Of a stretch of 64,000 nucleotides of DNA, positions 52,404 to 60,396 are shown in pieces. The stretch is from Paenibacillus sp. SY21-1. Its GTDB lineage: Bacteria > Bacillota > Bacilli > Paenibacillales > Paenibacillaceae. A program made the translations under genes and the position numbers. Under the pieces are notes generated by a model. It saw only the letters and a list, made by a program, of their open reading frames with translations, made no database searches and was not told the origin of the DNA. Location: NCBI RefSeq assembly GCF_005222705.1, contig NZ_STGF01000022.1, positions 57,218 through 121,217 on the forward strand, written 5' to 3'. Within the stretch, counting starts at the first letter, position 1; each line of letters begins with the position of its first letter.

Positions 52404-53213
52404 TCAGGCTGCCAGCGCTCCTACAGCTGCGAGCAGCAAAATCACCTCGATGGCTTCATTCATCGCTCCGTATGTATCACCGGTCAAACCGCCCAGCTTG
52501 CGGTTCAGCCACATCGCGAGCAACGTGCCGCAGCCGATTGTCAGCAGCAGCCCCGATGCCATAATAAGCAGCACCATGGCTGCGGACCAGCCGCCTGCGG
52601 CAAGCGCCAGCAAGCAGACAGCTCCGCATACGCACAGAGAGGCAGCGGCCCCTCTCCAGGTCGTGCCCGCAAACAGCGCGCCAAGCCCTTCTCCCTGACG
52701 GGCCGCTCTCCAGCCGGCGATGGCGACAGCCATCCATGCCCTGCCCCACACCGGTATAATGGCCAGCAGCGACAGCTCCGCGGAGGACGGCTGCAGCCGA
52801 AGCAGCTCGCCGAGCAGCGCAGCTTTGAGCAACAGCAGCAGCACGGCCGCGATGACTCCCATTGCGCCAACCCGGCTGTCTTTCATAATTTCCAGCATCC
52901 GTTCGCGCGAGCGATGGCTGAATACGCCATCGGCCGTATCCATCCAGCCATCCAAATGTAGAGCGCCGCTCAGAGCCGTCCAAATTACGAGCGTCAGCAC
53001 GGTAGCTGGCGGCGCAGGCAAAAATAGAAGGAGCAGCCAGCCTGCGCATGCCGTACACCAGCCGATCAGAAGGCCCGCCAGCGGAAAATAGATGACGCTT
53101 CGCGACAGCACCTGCGGCTCGAACGGAACCGCGACCGGTATCGGCAGTCTCGTTAAAAATTGAAAGGCGGCTATAGCCGCCTGCAAATGCAGCTTTAATG
53201 AATGGCCAGCCAC
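52404..53213 (-). CDS. cobS: Adenosylcobinamide-GDP ribazoletransferase CobS
   Basis: A 269-residue inner-membrane enzyme with six to seven helices that joins adenosylcobinamide-GDP with alpha-ribazole phosphate to form adenosylcobalamin 5'-phosphate. The catalytic acidic motif LDGWMDTADGVFSH is near residue 98, and LTRLPIPVAVPFEP near the start is family-typical. Full length. The start overlaps the end of the cbiB gene by 19 bases. Another open frame on the same DNA (53220-52477) is a shadow. Confidence 0.94.
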   Translation of the reverse strand: MAGHSLKLHLQAAIAAFQFLTRLPIPVAVPFEPQVLSRSVIYFPLAGLLIGWCTACAGWLLLLFLPAPPATVLTLVIWTALSGALHLDGWMDTADGVFSHRSRERMLEIMKDSRVGAMGVIAAVLLLLLKAALLGELLRLQPSSAELSLLAIIPVWGRAWMAVAIAGWRAARQGEGLGALFAGTTWRGAAASLCVCGAVCLLALAAGGWSAAMVLLIMASGLLLTIGCGTLLAMWLNRKLGGLTGDTYGAMNEAIEVILLLAAVGALAA

Positions 53214-54172
53214 AGTCCAATCACCCCCAAGAAAAGAATCAGACTTACGCCATACAGAAGCCGCACGGTATGAATGATGTCGCTTGGCGCCAGCGGCCTA
53301 CGAGGCCATCCCATTCTTGCCCGCTCGCTCTGTACGCCGAAATAGCTGTTCGTGCCGCCAAGCTCAATGCCGAGCGCTCCGGCAACCGCCGCTTCGGGAA
53401 TTCCGCTATTCGGACTTGGATGCCTGCCGGCAAACACTATAACGGACTGAATAGCCTTTCTCGCGTCCATGCCGGGCATTAGCAACGCCGTAAACGCCAG
53501 CAAAACACCCGTCAGCCTCGCCGGAACCCAATTTAGCGCATCGTCGGTACGAGCCGAGCACCAGCCAAAATGCAAATAGCGGTCGTTGCGATAACCGACC
53601 ATTGAATCTAGCGTATTGGCTGCACGGTACAGCATCGCAAGCGGAGCTCCTCCAAGCAATGCGAATAGCAAGGGAGAGACGAGGGCATCCACGATGTTCT
53701 CCGCTACCGTTTCGACAGCCGCTCTGGAAATGTCGCGTTCATTCAAATGCTGCGTATCCCTGCCCACAATATAGCCGACAAAGCGGCGAGCCTCCGCAAG
53801 ATTGCCTGCGATGAGTGGAGTGTATACCAGCAGCGCGGCTTGCTTGAGGCCTTTTACCGCAATCGTCGTCGAAATAAACCATGCGCTTACGGCGTAACCA
53901 AGCCACACATGCACAGCGCTCGCCGCCCACGCCGTCAGCCACATCGCCCCCGTGGCCGCGGCGAGCGTCAGCAGCGTCAGCAACACGCCCCGCAGCTTGA
54001 CGGTGCCGGAGGAGAACGCATGCCCTTCAGGGATCAACAATCGCTCCAGCCAACGGATCAGCCTGCCTAACAATATGACGGGATGAATCGGCCGCTGCGG
54101 ATCGCCAACAATCCAATCGATGAGAATGGCCGCTGCGCATAGCAGCAGCAATTCCTGAAAGGAATACATCAT
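53195..54172 (-). CDS. cbiB: Adenosylcobinamide-phosphate synthase CbiB
   Basis: A 325-residue membrane protein with about seven helices, a CbiB/CobD-type enzyme that attaches aminopropanol phosphate to adenosylcobyric acid. Early motif WIVGDPQRPIHPVILLGRLI is the family signature, followed by ERDISRAAVETVAENIVDALVSPLLFALLGGAPLAMLYRAANTLDSMVGYR, which covers the conserved core. The ATG at 54172 overlaps the cobU stop as TGATG; GGGAG is 8 bases upstream. The open frame up to 54250 is not used. Confidence 0.93.
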   Translation of the reverse strand: MMYSFQELLLLCAAAILIDWIVGDPQRPIHPVILLGRLIRWLERLLIPEGHAFSSGTVKLRGVLLTLLTLAAATGAMWLTAWAASAVHVWLGYAVSAWFISTTIAVKGLKQAALLVYTPLIAGNLAEARRFVGYIVGRDTQHLNERDISRAAVETVAENIVDALVSPLLFALLGGAPLAMLYRAANTLDSMVGYRNDRYLHFGWCSARTDDALNWVPARLTGVLLAFTALLMPGMDARKAIQSVIVFAGRHPSPNSGIPEAAVAGALGIELGGTNSYFGVQSERARMGWPRRPLAPSDIIHTVRLLYGVSLILFLGVIGLWLAIH

Positions 54173-54825
54173 CACAGCTGCTCCCACCTGAAGGCTTGCG
54201 ACTTCAGCTCGACCGGAATGCCGGCCGTTACGAGAAATACACGGTCGCAAATCGCAGCGATACGCTGATTAAGCCGCCCCGCTTCATCCCGGAAGCGTCT
54301 GCCTAACGGATAATCGGGCACTATGCCGTCGCCGACCTCGTTAGTAACAATAAGAAGGGGATGCGGATAAGCTTCAATCGCAGCGAGCAGCCGCCTAATC
54401 TCTGCCTCAAGCTGCTCCTCGGCACAGTCAGCTTGCTCGGTGAGCAGCATCCAATTGGTAAGCCACAGCGTTACGCAGTCCAGCAGCACCGCCGGAGGGC
54501 GGACCGATGCATTGGCGCCAGCTTCGTTGACTGTGTCTGCAGCCGCTGCCTGTTTATCAAGGTTGCCTTCTCCAGAGGTTTCCTGCGCCGGCTGCTTGGC
54601 CATATTCGTTAAAAAGGCCGCAGCCTCGTAGGGCTCCTCCACCGTCTCCCAAGCAAAGCCGGAAGCCTGCCTAAGCTGCCGGTGCCTGCCAATTCGTTCC
54701 TTCATTTCCGAATCGTAAGGCTGGCACGTCGCGATATATACGCCGCGTTCCGCGCAGCGCAGCGCATATTGCTCGGCAAAGGAGCTTTTTCCGCTGCGCG
54801 CCCCGCCCGTTATCAATACAGCCAT
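54172..54825 (-). CDS. cobU: Bifunctional adenosylcobinamide kinase/guanylyltransferase CobU
   Basis: A 217-residue P-loop enzyme that phosphorylates adenosylcobinamide and then guanylylates it, activating the lower face for CobS. P-loop GGARSGKS is at 7-14. The guanylyl-accepting His is in RIGRHRQLRQ, and TNEVGDGIVPDYPLGRRFRDEAGRLNQ is the C-terminal CobU signature. A Glu/Ala-rich insertion at about 85-105 (QAAAADTVNEAG) is longer than in most relatives. The gene is 10 bases downstream of cobT. Confidence 0.93.
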   Translation of the reverse strand: MAVLITGGARSGKSSFAEQYALRCAERGVYIATCQPYDSEMKERIGRHRQLRQASGFAWETVEEPYEAAAFLTNMAKQPAQETSGEGNLDKQAAAADTVNEAGANASVRPPAVLLDCVTLWLTNWMLLTEQADCAEEQLEAEIRRLLAAIEAYPHPLLIVTNEVGDGIVPDYPLGRRFRDEAGRLNQRIAAICDRVFLVTAGIPVELKSQAFRWEQL

Positions 54826-54835
54826 GCTCCATCTC

Positions 54836-55942
54836 CTATTCTCTCGTTACCCCGGCGCTTTCAAAGGTGGCCATCTCGTTCATTAACAGCAACGCCGCAT
54901 CGATGAAATGAAAGCCCAGAACAGCGCCTGTTCCCTCTCCCAGCCGCATTTCCAGCTGCATCATGGGCTTAAGGCCCATTGCGCCCAGCGCTCCGGCGTG
55001 GCCTTGCTCCTGCGACAAATGCGATGCGATCATATACGGCAGCACGCTCGGCGCAATTTGGACCGCGAGCAGCGCAGCGGCGGATGAAATATAACCGTCA
55101 AGGACGACCGGGCAGCCGGAAGCGGCAGCCCCGATTGCGACGCCAGCGAGTCCGGCAATTTCCGCACCGCCGACGGCCGCAAGCACGCCGATCGGATCTT
55201 CCTTGTCAGGGGCGTTAACGGCAATCGCTCGTTTGACAACTTCCACTTTTCTGCGCCAGCCCTCGTCATTTATGCCTGTGCCGCGGCCGACCGCCTCCTC
55301 TGGCGGCATGCCGGTCACTAGGCTTGTAATGGCCGCGCTCGCCGTCGTATTGCCAATTCCCATCTCTCCCGTAGCGAACAGCCGGATTCCCTTTTCAGCC
55401 TGCTCCCGCGCAAGTTCGACGCCTGCCATTAACGCCCGCAACGCCTCCATGCGCGTCATCGCGGGACCCTTGGCCATGTTTGCTGTACCTCGGACAATGT
55501 TTCGGCTGATCAGCCGTTCATGCTCCAGTGAAGCGGCCACCCCGAAATCCGCACATACAACCTCTGCGCCTGCTTGCCGGGCAAGCACATTGACCGCAGC
55601 TCCGCCGTTCAGGAAATTCATAACCATTTGCGGCGTGACCGCAGCAGGAAAGGCGCTAACCCCCTCCTCGCAGACGCCGTGATCCCCGGCGATAACGATG
55701 ACCGCTTTGCGACGCAGGTCGGGCCACAGCTCCCCGCCGATGCCCGCCAGCTGATACGCCAGCTCTTCCAGCTTGCCCAGGCTGCCGGGCGGCTTCGTAA
55801 GTTGCGCCGAATGCTGACGCGCCTTTTCGGCCGACGCCTCGTCAAACGGACGGATGCTGTTAACGATATCTGCCAACTCCGCTTCGAGCTTGTTCTGCAC
55901 CTTCTCATCCTCCAGTTCATCCATCGTTTGGTTTCGGGTCAA
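54836..55942 (-). CDS. cobT: Nicotinate-nucleotide:dimethylbenzimidazole phosphoribosyltransferase CobT
   Basis: A roughly 360-residue CobT enzyme that activates the lower-ligand base (such as dimethylbenzimidazole) to its alpha-ribotide. Signatures are LTKPPGSLGKLEELAYQLAG (near 50), IAGDHGVCEEGVSAFP (near 80), EMGIGNTTASAAI and GYISSAAALLA. A catalytic Glu is in the VVLDGYI/FHFIDA tail region. The frame is open from a TTG at 55942, which overlaps the end of btuD; ATG 55924 is an alternative. Neither has a strong ribosome site, so expression may depend on coupling from btuD. Confidence 0.92.
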   Translation of the reverse strand: MTRNQTMDELEDEKVQNKLEAELADIVNSIRPFDEASAEKARQHSAQLTKPPGSLGKLEELAYQLAGIGGELWPDLRRKAVIVIAGDHGVCEEGVSAFPAAVTPQMVMNFLNGGAAVNVLARQAGAEVVCADFGVAASLEHERLISRNIVRGTANMAKGPAMTRMEALRALMAGVELAREQAEKGIRLFATGEMGIGNTTASAAITSLVTGMPPEEAVGRGTGINDEGWRRKVEVVKRAIAVNAPDKEDPIGVLAAVGGAEIAGLAGVAIGAAASGCPVVLDGYISSAAALLAVQIAPSVLPYMIASHLSQEQGHAGALGAMGLKPMMQLEMRLGEGTGAVLGFHFIDAALLLMNEMATFESAGVTRE

Positions 55943-56738
55943 ACTCCCGAGCAGTCAGCTTGCTCCCGCCGGGACGAAGCATAATTTGCGGAGCTCCGCT
56001 TTGCGGATGCGCCAGTACAGCAGCTTCAGTGCGGTACACAAAGGAAATCAGCTTTTCATCAAGCACCTCTGCAGGCGGGCCGAAAGCGGCAATCCTGCCC
56101 TCATGCAGCACAAGCAGCTCTTCGCTGTACAAGGCAGCCAAGTTTAAATCATGCAGGACGGCGACAACCGTTAGCTCCCGCTTTTGCTGCCATTCTCTTA
56201 CGGTGTCGAGCAATTGAACCTGATAGCCGATATCCAGATAAGTCGTCGGCTCGTCCAGCAACAGAACGGAAGGCTCTTGCGCGATCAGCTTGGCCAGAGC
56301 GACGCGCTGCCGTTCGCCGCCGCTTAGCTGATCAAGTCTGCGCTCCGCCAGCCGGGTCAGTCCCATCGCGTCCAGCGCGTTATCGACAACGGAGGCCCCG
56401 TCGCTCTCCTCTTTGCCAAGCCAGCTTTGATAGGGATACCTGCCCATGCTGACGACCTCGCGCACCGAAAACGCCGCGGGGGGCAGACCTCCTTGCTGCA
56501 GCACGGCCAGCTTTTGCGCCAATTCCTTGCGTGGATAACTCCTGATGCTCTGACCATTCAGCAAGATTTCCCCCTGCACGGGCTTTGCAAAACCAGAGAG
56601 CAGGTGCAGCAAAGTCGATTTGCCGACCCCGTTCGGCCCGATAATGCCGTATAGCCGTCCTTTGCGAAACGTGCAGGTTAAATTCTCCAGCACGGCGCGG
56701 CCTCGAATATGCTGAACAACGTTTCGGACTTCAATCAT
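55917..56738 (-). CDS. btuD: Cobalamin-type ABC transporter ATP-binding protein
   Basis: A 273-residue ATPase of the iron-siderophore/cobalamin import group. Walker A GPNGVGKST is near 35-43, the Q-loop is VLQQGG, the signature LSGGERQR is near 140, and Walker B LLLDEPT follows, then the H-loop VLHDLNLA. The open frame runs on to 57398 through the permease gene, but the start is ATG 56738 with AGGAGG about 10 bases upstream. It overlaps the permease stop by 4 bases. Operon context selects cobalamin over siderophores as the substrate. Confidence 0.93.
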   Translation of the reverse strand: MIEVRNVVQHIRGRAVLENLTCTFRKGRLYGIIGPNGVGKSTLLHLLSGFAKPVQGEILLNGQSIRSYPRKELAQKLAVLQQGGLPPAAFSVREVVSMGRYPYQSWLGKEESDGASVVDNALDAMGLTRLAERRLDQLSGGERQRVALAKLIAQEPSVLLLDEPTTYLDIGYQVQLLDTVREWQQKRELTVVAVLHDLNLAALYSEELLVLHEGRIAAFGPPAEVLDEKLISFVYRTEAAVLAHPQSGAPQIMLRPGGSKLTAREFDPKPNDG

Positions 56739-57775
56739 GGAAGCGTGTCCTCCTTTAGCTTGCGCCGATGCAGCAGATAAGCGAAAAACGGCGCGCCTAG
56801 CAGCGCGGTTACGACGCCAAGAGGGATTTCCCTTGGAGACATGATCGTTCTCGCGAGCGTGTCCGCCCATAAGACGAAGATCCCTCCGCCTATAGCAGAC
56901 AGCGGAATAAGAATGCGATAATCGGGGCCGGCAAGCAGGCGAATCACATGCGGCACAACGAGACCCGCAAAACCGATCACGCCGGATACGGAGACGGCCG
57001 CAGCCGTAAGCAGCGTAGCGCAGAGGAGCACGGCCAGCTTCGTTCGCTCGACATGGACGCCCAGATGAGCGGCATGCCGCTCGCCTAGCACCAGCAAATT
57101 GAGCTGCCTGGCATACACAAGCAGGGCAGGCAGCGCGATGGCCAAAAACGGCAGCACCAGATACAGATTGTCCCAGCTTCGCAAGGCAAGCGAGCCCATC
57201 AGCCAGAATAAGAGTTGATTGACGACCCCTTGCGACAACGAAATCATAAAGGAAACGAAAGCACCAAGAAATGCTTGCATAATGACACCGGATAAAATCA
57301 GCGTTTCGATCTGCATCAAGCCTTTGCTGCGAGAGAGCCAGAACACTCCGGCAATCGTAGCCAGGCCGGTCAAAAAAGCGACAAGCGGAATCGTCCACAT
57401 GCCGATCAGCGTCTGAAAGCCGAATACGATCATAAAGGCGGCGCCCACGGATGCTCCCGAGGCCACGCCAAGCGTATACGGATCAGCCAGAGGATTGCGC
57501 AGCACCCCCTGAAAGCCGGCCCCCGCGGCTCCAAGGCAAGCTCCGACAAGCACGGCTAGCAAAATGCGAGACAGCCTGACCTTCGTGACGATCGCGATTT
57601 CACCCGCCGAATAGGCAAGATGCTCATCCGACATCCACGGCAACTGATGGATGAGAATGGTCCACACGTCTGAGAGGGATATGCCCGCTGAACCGATGGA
57701 CAGACTGACAACGACAGAAACGGCAAGAAGGAGCAGGGCTGCCCCTCCGTACGTCACCAGCTTTGCGTGTAACAT
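56735..57775 (-). CDS. btuC: Cobalamin-type ABC transporter permease
   Basis: A 346-residue FecCD/BtuC permease with about ten membrane helices. The family motif LGAAGAGFQGVLRNPLADPYTLGVASGASVGAA spans about 85-115, and the cytoplasmic coupling region GERHAAHLGVHVERTKLAVL is near 235. It forms the homodimeric channel for the cobalamin (or siderophore) importer with the neighbouring ATPase and binding protein. ATG 57775 lies 2 bases from the stop of btuF. Confidence 0.92.
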   Translation of the reverse strand: MLHAKLVTYGGAALLLLAVSVVVSLSIGSAGISLSDVWTILIHQLPWMSDEHLAYSAGEIAIVTKVRLSRILLAVLVGACLGAAGAGFQGVLRNPLADPYTLGVASGASVGAAFMIVFGFQTLIGMWTIPLVAFLTGLATIAGVFWLSRSKGLMQIETLILSGVIMQAFLGAFVSFMISLSQGVVNQLLFWLMGSLALRSWDNLYLVLPFLAIALPALLVYARQLNLLVLGERHAAHLGVHVERTKLAVLLCATLLTAAAVSVSGVIGFAGLVVPHVIRLLAGPDYRILIPLSAIGGGIFVLWADTLARTIMSPREIPLGVVTALLGAPFFAYLLHRRKLKEDTLP

Positions 57776-57777
57776 CG

Positions 57778-58752
57778 TTAGTCGACAAGATCCGGATGAA
57801 TCGCTGCGGCAAGCTCAAGCAAACCGTCCGCCAAACGCGGTCCAGGGCGTACAAGCGGATCATTGCTCACCTTAACCATTTGCTTGTTCTTTACTGCGTC
57901 GATAGCTCTCCAGCCCGGGCGGCTTTCAATGCCTTGTACAATCGGGCTTGGCTCTTCGCCAAAATCCGGGTAAATGATCAGCGCAGGATTTTGCGTTACA
58001 ACTTCCTCCGCGCTCACTTCGAACCAGCCTGGTTTCGCTGCTGAAATATTGACGCCTCCTGCAAGGGTGATCAGCTCGTCCAGAAAGGTGCCCGAGCCTA
58101 CCGTCCAGCCCGGGGAAAACTCAAGATATACCTTCTTTTTCTCAGCAGCCTTGACAGCTTCGGCAACTTCCTCCTTCACCTCGCGCATCCGCTTGGCAAC
58201 GGCCTCCGCTTCCTTGTGCATGTCCAGTATTTCCCCAAGCGTCTCCACTTTGGAGATAACGGCATCATAGGTTGTCGGATCGGTCGCATATACCGGAATA
58301 TCCAGCTCCCTCAGCTTTGTAATCGCATCCGCATTCATAGAGGAGGAGGCGATCACGAGCTCGGGATCAAGCGCCGCGACGGCTTCCACATTCGTCGTAA
58401 CGTCGCCGATTTTTGCAATACTCTGAGCCTCGGACGGATAGTTGCTGTTTTCGTCCACGCCGACAACCCGTTCTCCGCCGCCAATGGCAAAAACCGTTTC
58501 CGTCTCGCTTGGCGCAAGCGTAACGATGGTTGCTGGCGCATGCTCGAATGTCAGCTCCGCTCCGGTATCGTCTTTAATGGTAAATGGATAGGAAGCAGGC
58601 TCTTTGGTGGCCGATGCTTCGGCCGTCGGCCGACTGTCCGCACCTTCCTTTTCCGTATTCGCCGTTTGTCCGCATGCGGCCGTCATGATAACAGCCAGCG
58701 TCATAAACAGGGCAATAAGGGATCGGGTCAATGGATGTTTACGCTTATTCAT
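57778..58752 (-). CDS. btuF: Cobalamin-binding lipoprotein of ABC importer
   Basis: A 324-residue substrate-binding lipoprotein: signal peptide with lipobox MTAAC (C27) and a class III binding fold joined by a single long helix. Lobe I has TIVTLAPSETETVFAIGGGERVVGVDE; lobe II has KVYLEFSPGWTVGSGTFLDELITLAGG and AEEVVTQNPALIIYPDFG. These are typical of BtuF/FhuD-type proteins that bind corrinoids or siderophores; operon context favours corrinoids. It is the first gene behind a riboswitch-like leader. Confidence 0.92.
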   Translation of the reverse strand: MNKRKHPLTRSLIALFMTLAVIMTAACGQTANTEKEGADSRPTAEASATKEPASYPFTIKDDTGAELTFEHAPATIVTLAPSETETVFAIGGGERVVGVDENSNYPSEAQSIAKIGDVTTNVEAVAALDPELVIASSSMNADAITKLRELDIPVYATDPTTYDAVISKVETLGEILDMHKEAEAVAKRMREVKEEVAEAVKAAEKKKVYLEFSPGWTVGSGTFLDELITLAGGVNISAAKPGWFEVSAEEVVTQNPALIIYPDFGEEPSPIVQGIESRPGWRAIDAVKNKQMVKVSNDPLVRPGPRLADGLLELAAAIHPDLVD

Positions 58753-58770
58753 TCGTCATGCACTCCTCAT

Positions 58771-58851
58771 GGTTGTAATCGTCAGGACTCGCAACGGTTT
58801 CCGACAGCGGACGGGAACATACGTCACGCGATCCCTATTAGCATACCTAAC
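58771..58851 (-). ncRNA. Candidate cobalamin riboswitch (short form) before btuF
   Basis: On the minus strand, 58851-58771, the sequence reads AGGTATGCTAATAGGGA, then a GCGTGACG element, TTCCCGTCCGCTGT, and GAGTCCTGACG. This order and these words follow cobalamin riboswitches: AGGTGCC...TAATAGGGAA, GGTGnAA, CCCGCnACTGT and the B12 box AGTCAGGAnAC. The leader is only about 80 bases, shorter than the classic form, closer to the adenosylcobalamin-variant class. It precedes nine genes for cobalamin uptake and salvage. The B12 box is not a perfect match, so this call is moderate. Confidence 0.5.
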
Positions 58852-58859
58852 TTGTTTCA

Positions 58860-58887
58860 ATTGTAAGCTCCGTGGTTTCTGCCCCAA
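58860..58887 (-). promoter_or_regulatory. Candidate promoter of the cobalamin operon
   Basis: A -10 candidate TACAAT at 58865-58860 and a -35 candidate TTGGGG at 58887-58882 are 16 bases apart. Transcription would begin just before the riboswitch-like leader, which supports both calls. Confidence 0.4.
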
Positions 58888-59281
58888 CGTTTAGAAGGCG
58901 CCGCGGACATCAAGCTGCCAGTTTCATTCAAGCCTCGGAGGTCATGAGTCGGGCAGCTATCCCGAAACCCCCGCTCATAAAAAAAGCAGCATCCCGGCAA
59001 ATTGCCGGAAATACTGCTTGATGTCCTATGAAAACTGCGCTTGGCGAGAGCTTCTCCTCTACCCGCCTATCGTTCAACGGATGTCAGCCAAAAGCCTACA
59101 GACAGGTTTCCCGATTCGGAAAAAGCAGCCAGTTGTTACTATACAACGGAATGCTTCGTTTGTCCATTCCGCCGCCTCCCGCATTCGTAATTTAACGTAA
59201 TCGCCACGTTCGTTCTGAGCCGCTTGATTGCCGCATAGGTAACTTAATGGGCACCGGCTTAAACGAAAGGAGGTTGGCAGC
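58888..59281. other. Intergenic region between cobalamin and copper genes
   Basis: About 390 bases without a supported gene. It contains a terminator hairpin at 58979-59019, an 11-bp inverted repeat (GGACATCAAGC at 58905-58915 and its complement at 59016-59026) that surrounds it, and the fixH-like ribosome site AAAGGAGG at 59266-59273. The copy of a short repeat at 58879-58902 is also here. Confidence 0.5.
58979..59019 (-). terminator. Rho-independent terminator
   Basis: A stem with CCGGCAA/TTGCCGG core and AAGCAG/CTGCTT base (58984-59019) is followed on the minus strand by seven T. No minus-strand gene ends immediately upstream; it may close the copA-safE transcript read across the fixH-like gene, or an unannotated leader. 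Confidence 0.75.
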
Positions 59282-59695
59282 ATGGCAAAATGGCTATCCA
59301 TGCTCGCAGCCGCAGCGCTTGTTGTCGCAGGCGCCGTGTTCGCGCTGCAAAAGGACACTGCCGTCGCTTCCGCTACTACCGAGCATTCTTTTTCAGGCGG
59401 TCAGATGCAGTGGGCCATTGCGGACTACCCGGCGCTGGCGCTGGAAGAGAACACCTTTATCTTGACCGTCGCCGATGAAGAAGGAAATCCCCTCACCGGC
59501 GCAAGCATGGTCATCATGCTGGAGATGATGAATATGATTTGCGGAGATATGTCCTTCGAGCTGCATGAGATTGCACCGGGCAAGTACAGCGGAGAAGGTA
59601 TCCCGCTTATGCCGGGGACATGGAGGGCGGTGTTGAAGCTCGACCATAACGGCCAGGCAACGACCGTCGAGCGGCTGCTCACAGCCGTTCGGTAA
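59282..59695 (+). CDS. FixH/YtkA-like exported protein
   Basis: A 137-residue protein with an N-terminal signal or anchor helix (MAKWLSMLAAAALVVAGAVFAL) and a FixH/YtkA beta-sandwich: FILTVADEEGNPLTGASMVIMLEMMNMICGDM and GKYSGEGIPLMPGTWRAVLKL match the family pattern (VxDxxGxP, MxxM, GxW). The methionine-rich MNMICGDMSF segment could bind Cu+. GGAGG is 8 bases upstream. It converges with the SafE-like gene, 8 bases apart. A copper delivery or cytochrome oxidase assembly role is inferred from context. Confidence 0.8.
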   Translation: MAKWLSMLAAAALVVAGAVFALQKDTAVASATTEHSFSGGQMQWAIADYPALALEENTFILTVADEEGNPLTGASMVIMLEMMNMICGDMSFELHEIAPGKYSGEGIPLMPGTWRAVLKLDHNGQATTVERLLTAVR

Positions 59696-59703
59696 TTCCG
59701 CTG

Positions 59704-60396
59704 CTACCATAGCAGCGGATACAGGGGGACGATGATTCCGCTCGCCACAAGCCCGCGCATAATCGAGAGCAGTCCCACCGCAAGCGCAGTGGCGACCCCT
59801 GCCCTGCGCATAAAGCGCCGCCAACGTTTGTTGGCAAACGAGGACAATAGCGCCGCAGCCGCAAGGGCAGGCAGCGTCGCCGCTCCGAACAGAGTCATAA
59901 CGGCAAGGCCCTCCGCTGCCGATCCTGTGGCGGCTGCCGTCATCTGCATCGCATACGTAAGCCCGCAGGGGAGAAAGCCAAACGCAATGCCTGTCGCTAT
60001 CGTCTGCCAGCGATCCTTACGCTCCGTTTTCCCTTTTGCCGCAGCTAAACGCCGGTGCAGCTTCCCGGAAATTCGCTCTAGCAATGGCAGCTGGAAGCGC
60101 CGCCACAGCCATAGCAGGACGAACAGGCCTCCAATGATGGAGGCCAGCCCCTGCAAGCCTGCGAGCTTGCCCGCAACGTTTACGAAGGAGCCGATGGCCC
60201 CCATTGCCGCACCCAGCAGCGAGTAAGAGAAAATGCGGCCGACATTATAGAGCATGATCGATTGCAAGGCGGGTATTCTGGCGTGGAGCGATACGGTCGA
60301 AACAATTCCTCCGCACATGACCGTACAATGGGGAGCGCTGAATAGCCCCGTCAACACAATTAATCCCACCTGCTCGTAACCAAGCGCTGCGCTCAT
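59704..60396 (-). CDS. SafE/UreH-like membrane protein (HCxxMCGG type)
   Basis: A 230-residue polytopic protein of the sulfite exporter TauE/SafE family, with the N-terminal motif SAPHCTVMCGGIVS, in which His and Cys residues could bind copper, and a second FLPCGLTYAM motif. Six helices are expected. It is common next to copper-transporting ATPases and cytochrome oxidase assembly genes. The start at 60396 overlaps the copA stop as ATGA; the open extension to 60555 lies within copA and is not used. A role as a copper or thiol transporter is inferred. Confidence 0.8.
   Translation of the reverse strand: MSAALGYEQVGLIVLTGLFSAPHCTVMCGGIVSTVSLHARIPALQSIMLYNVGRIFSYSLLGAAMGAIGSFVNVAGKLAGLQGLASIIGGLFVLLWLWRRFQLPLLERISGKLHRRLAAAKGKTERKDRWQTIATGIAFGFLPCGLTYAMQMTAAATGSAAEGLAVMTLFGAATLPALAAAALLSSFANKRWRRFMRRAGVATALAVGLLSIMRGLVASGIIVPLYPLLW

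Noticed and set aside
56739..57398. Upstream extension of the btuD reading frame
   Set aside because: It overlaps the permease gene; the ATPase domain begins exactly at the AGGAGG-preceded ATG at 56738.
59027..59281. Possible T-box or S-box riboswitch upstream of the fixH-like gene
   Set aside because: I found no T-box GGGTGG, SAM-box or other riboswitch consensus in either strand beyond the terminator hairpin.
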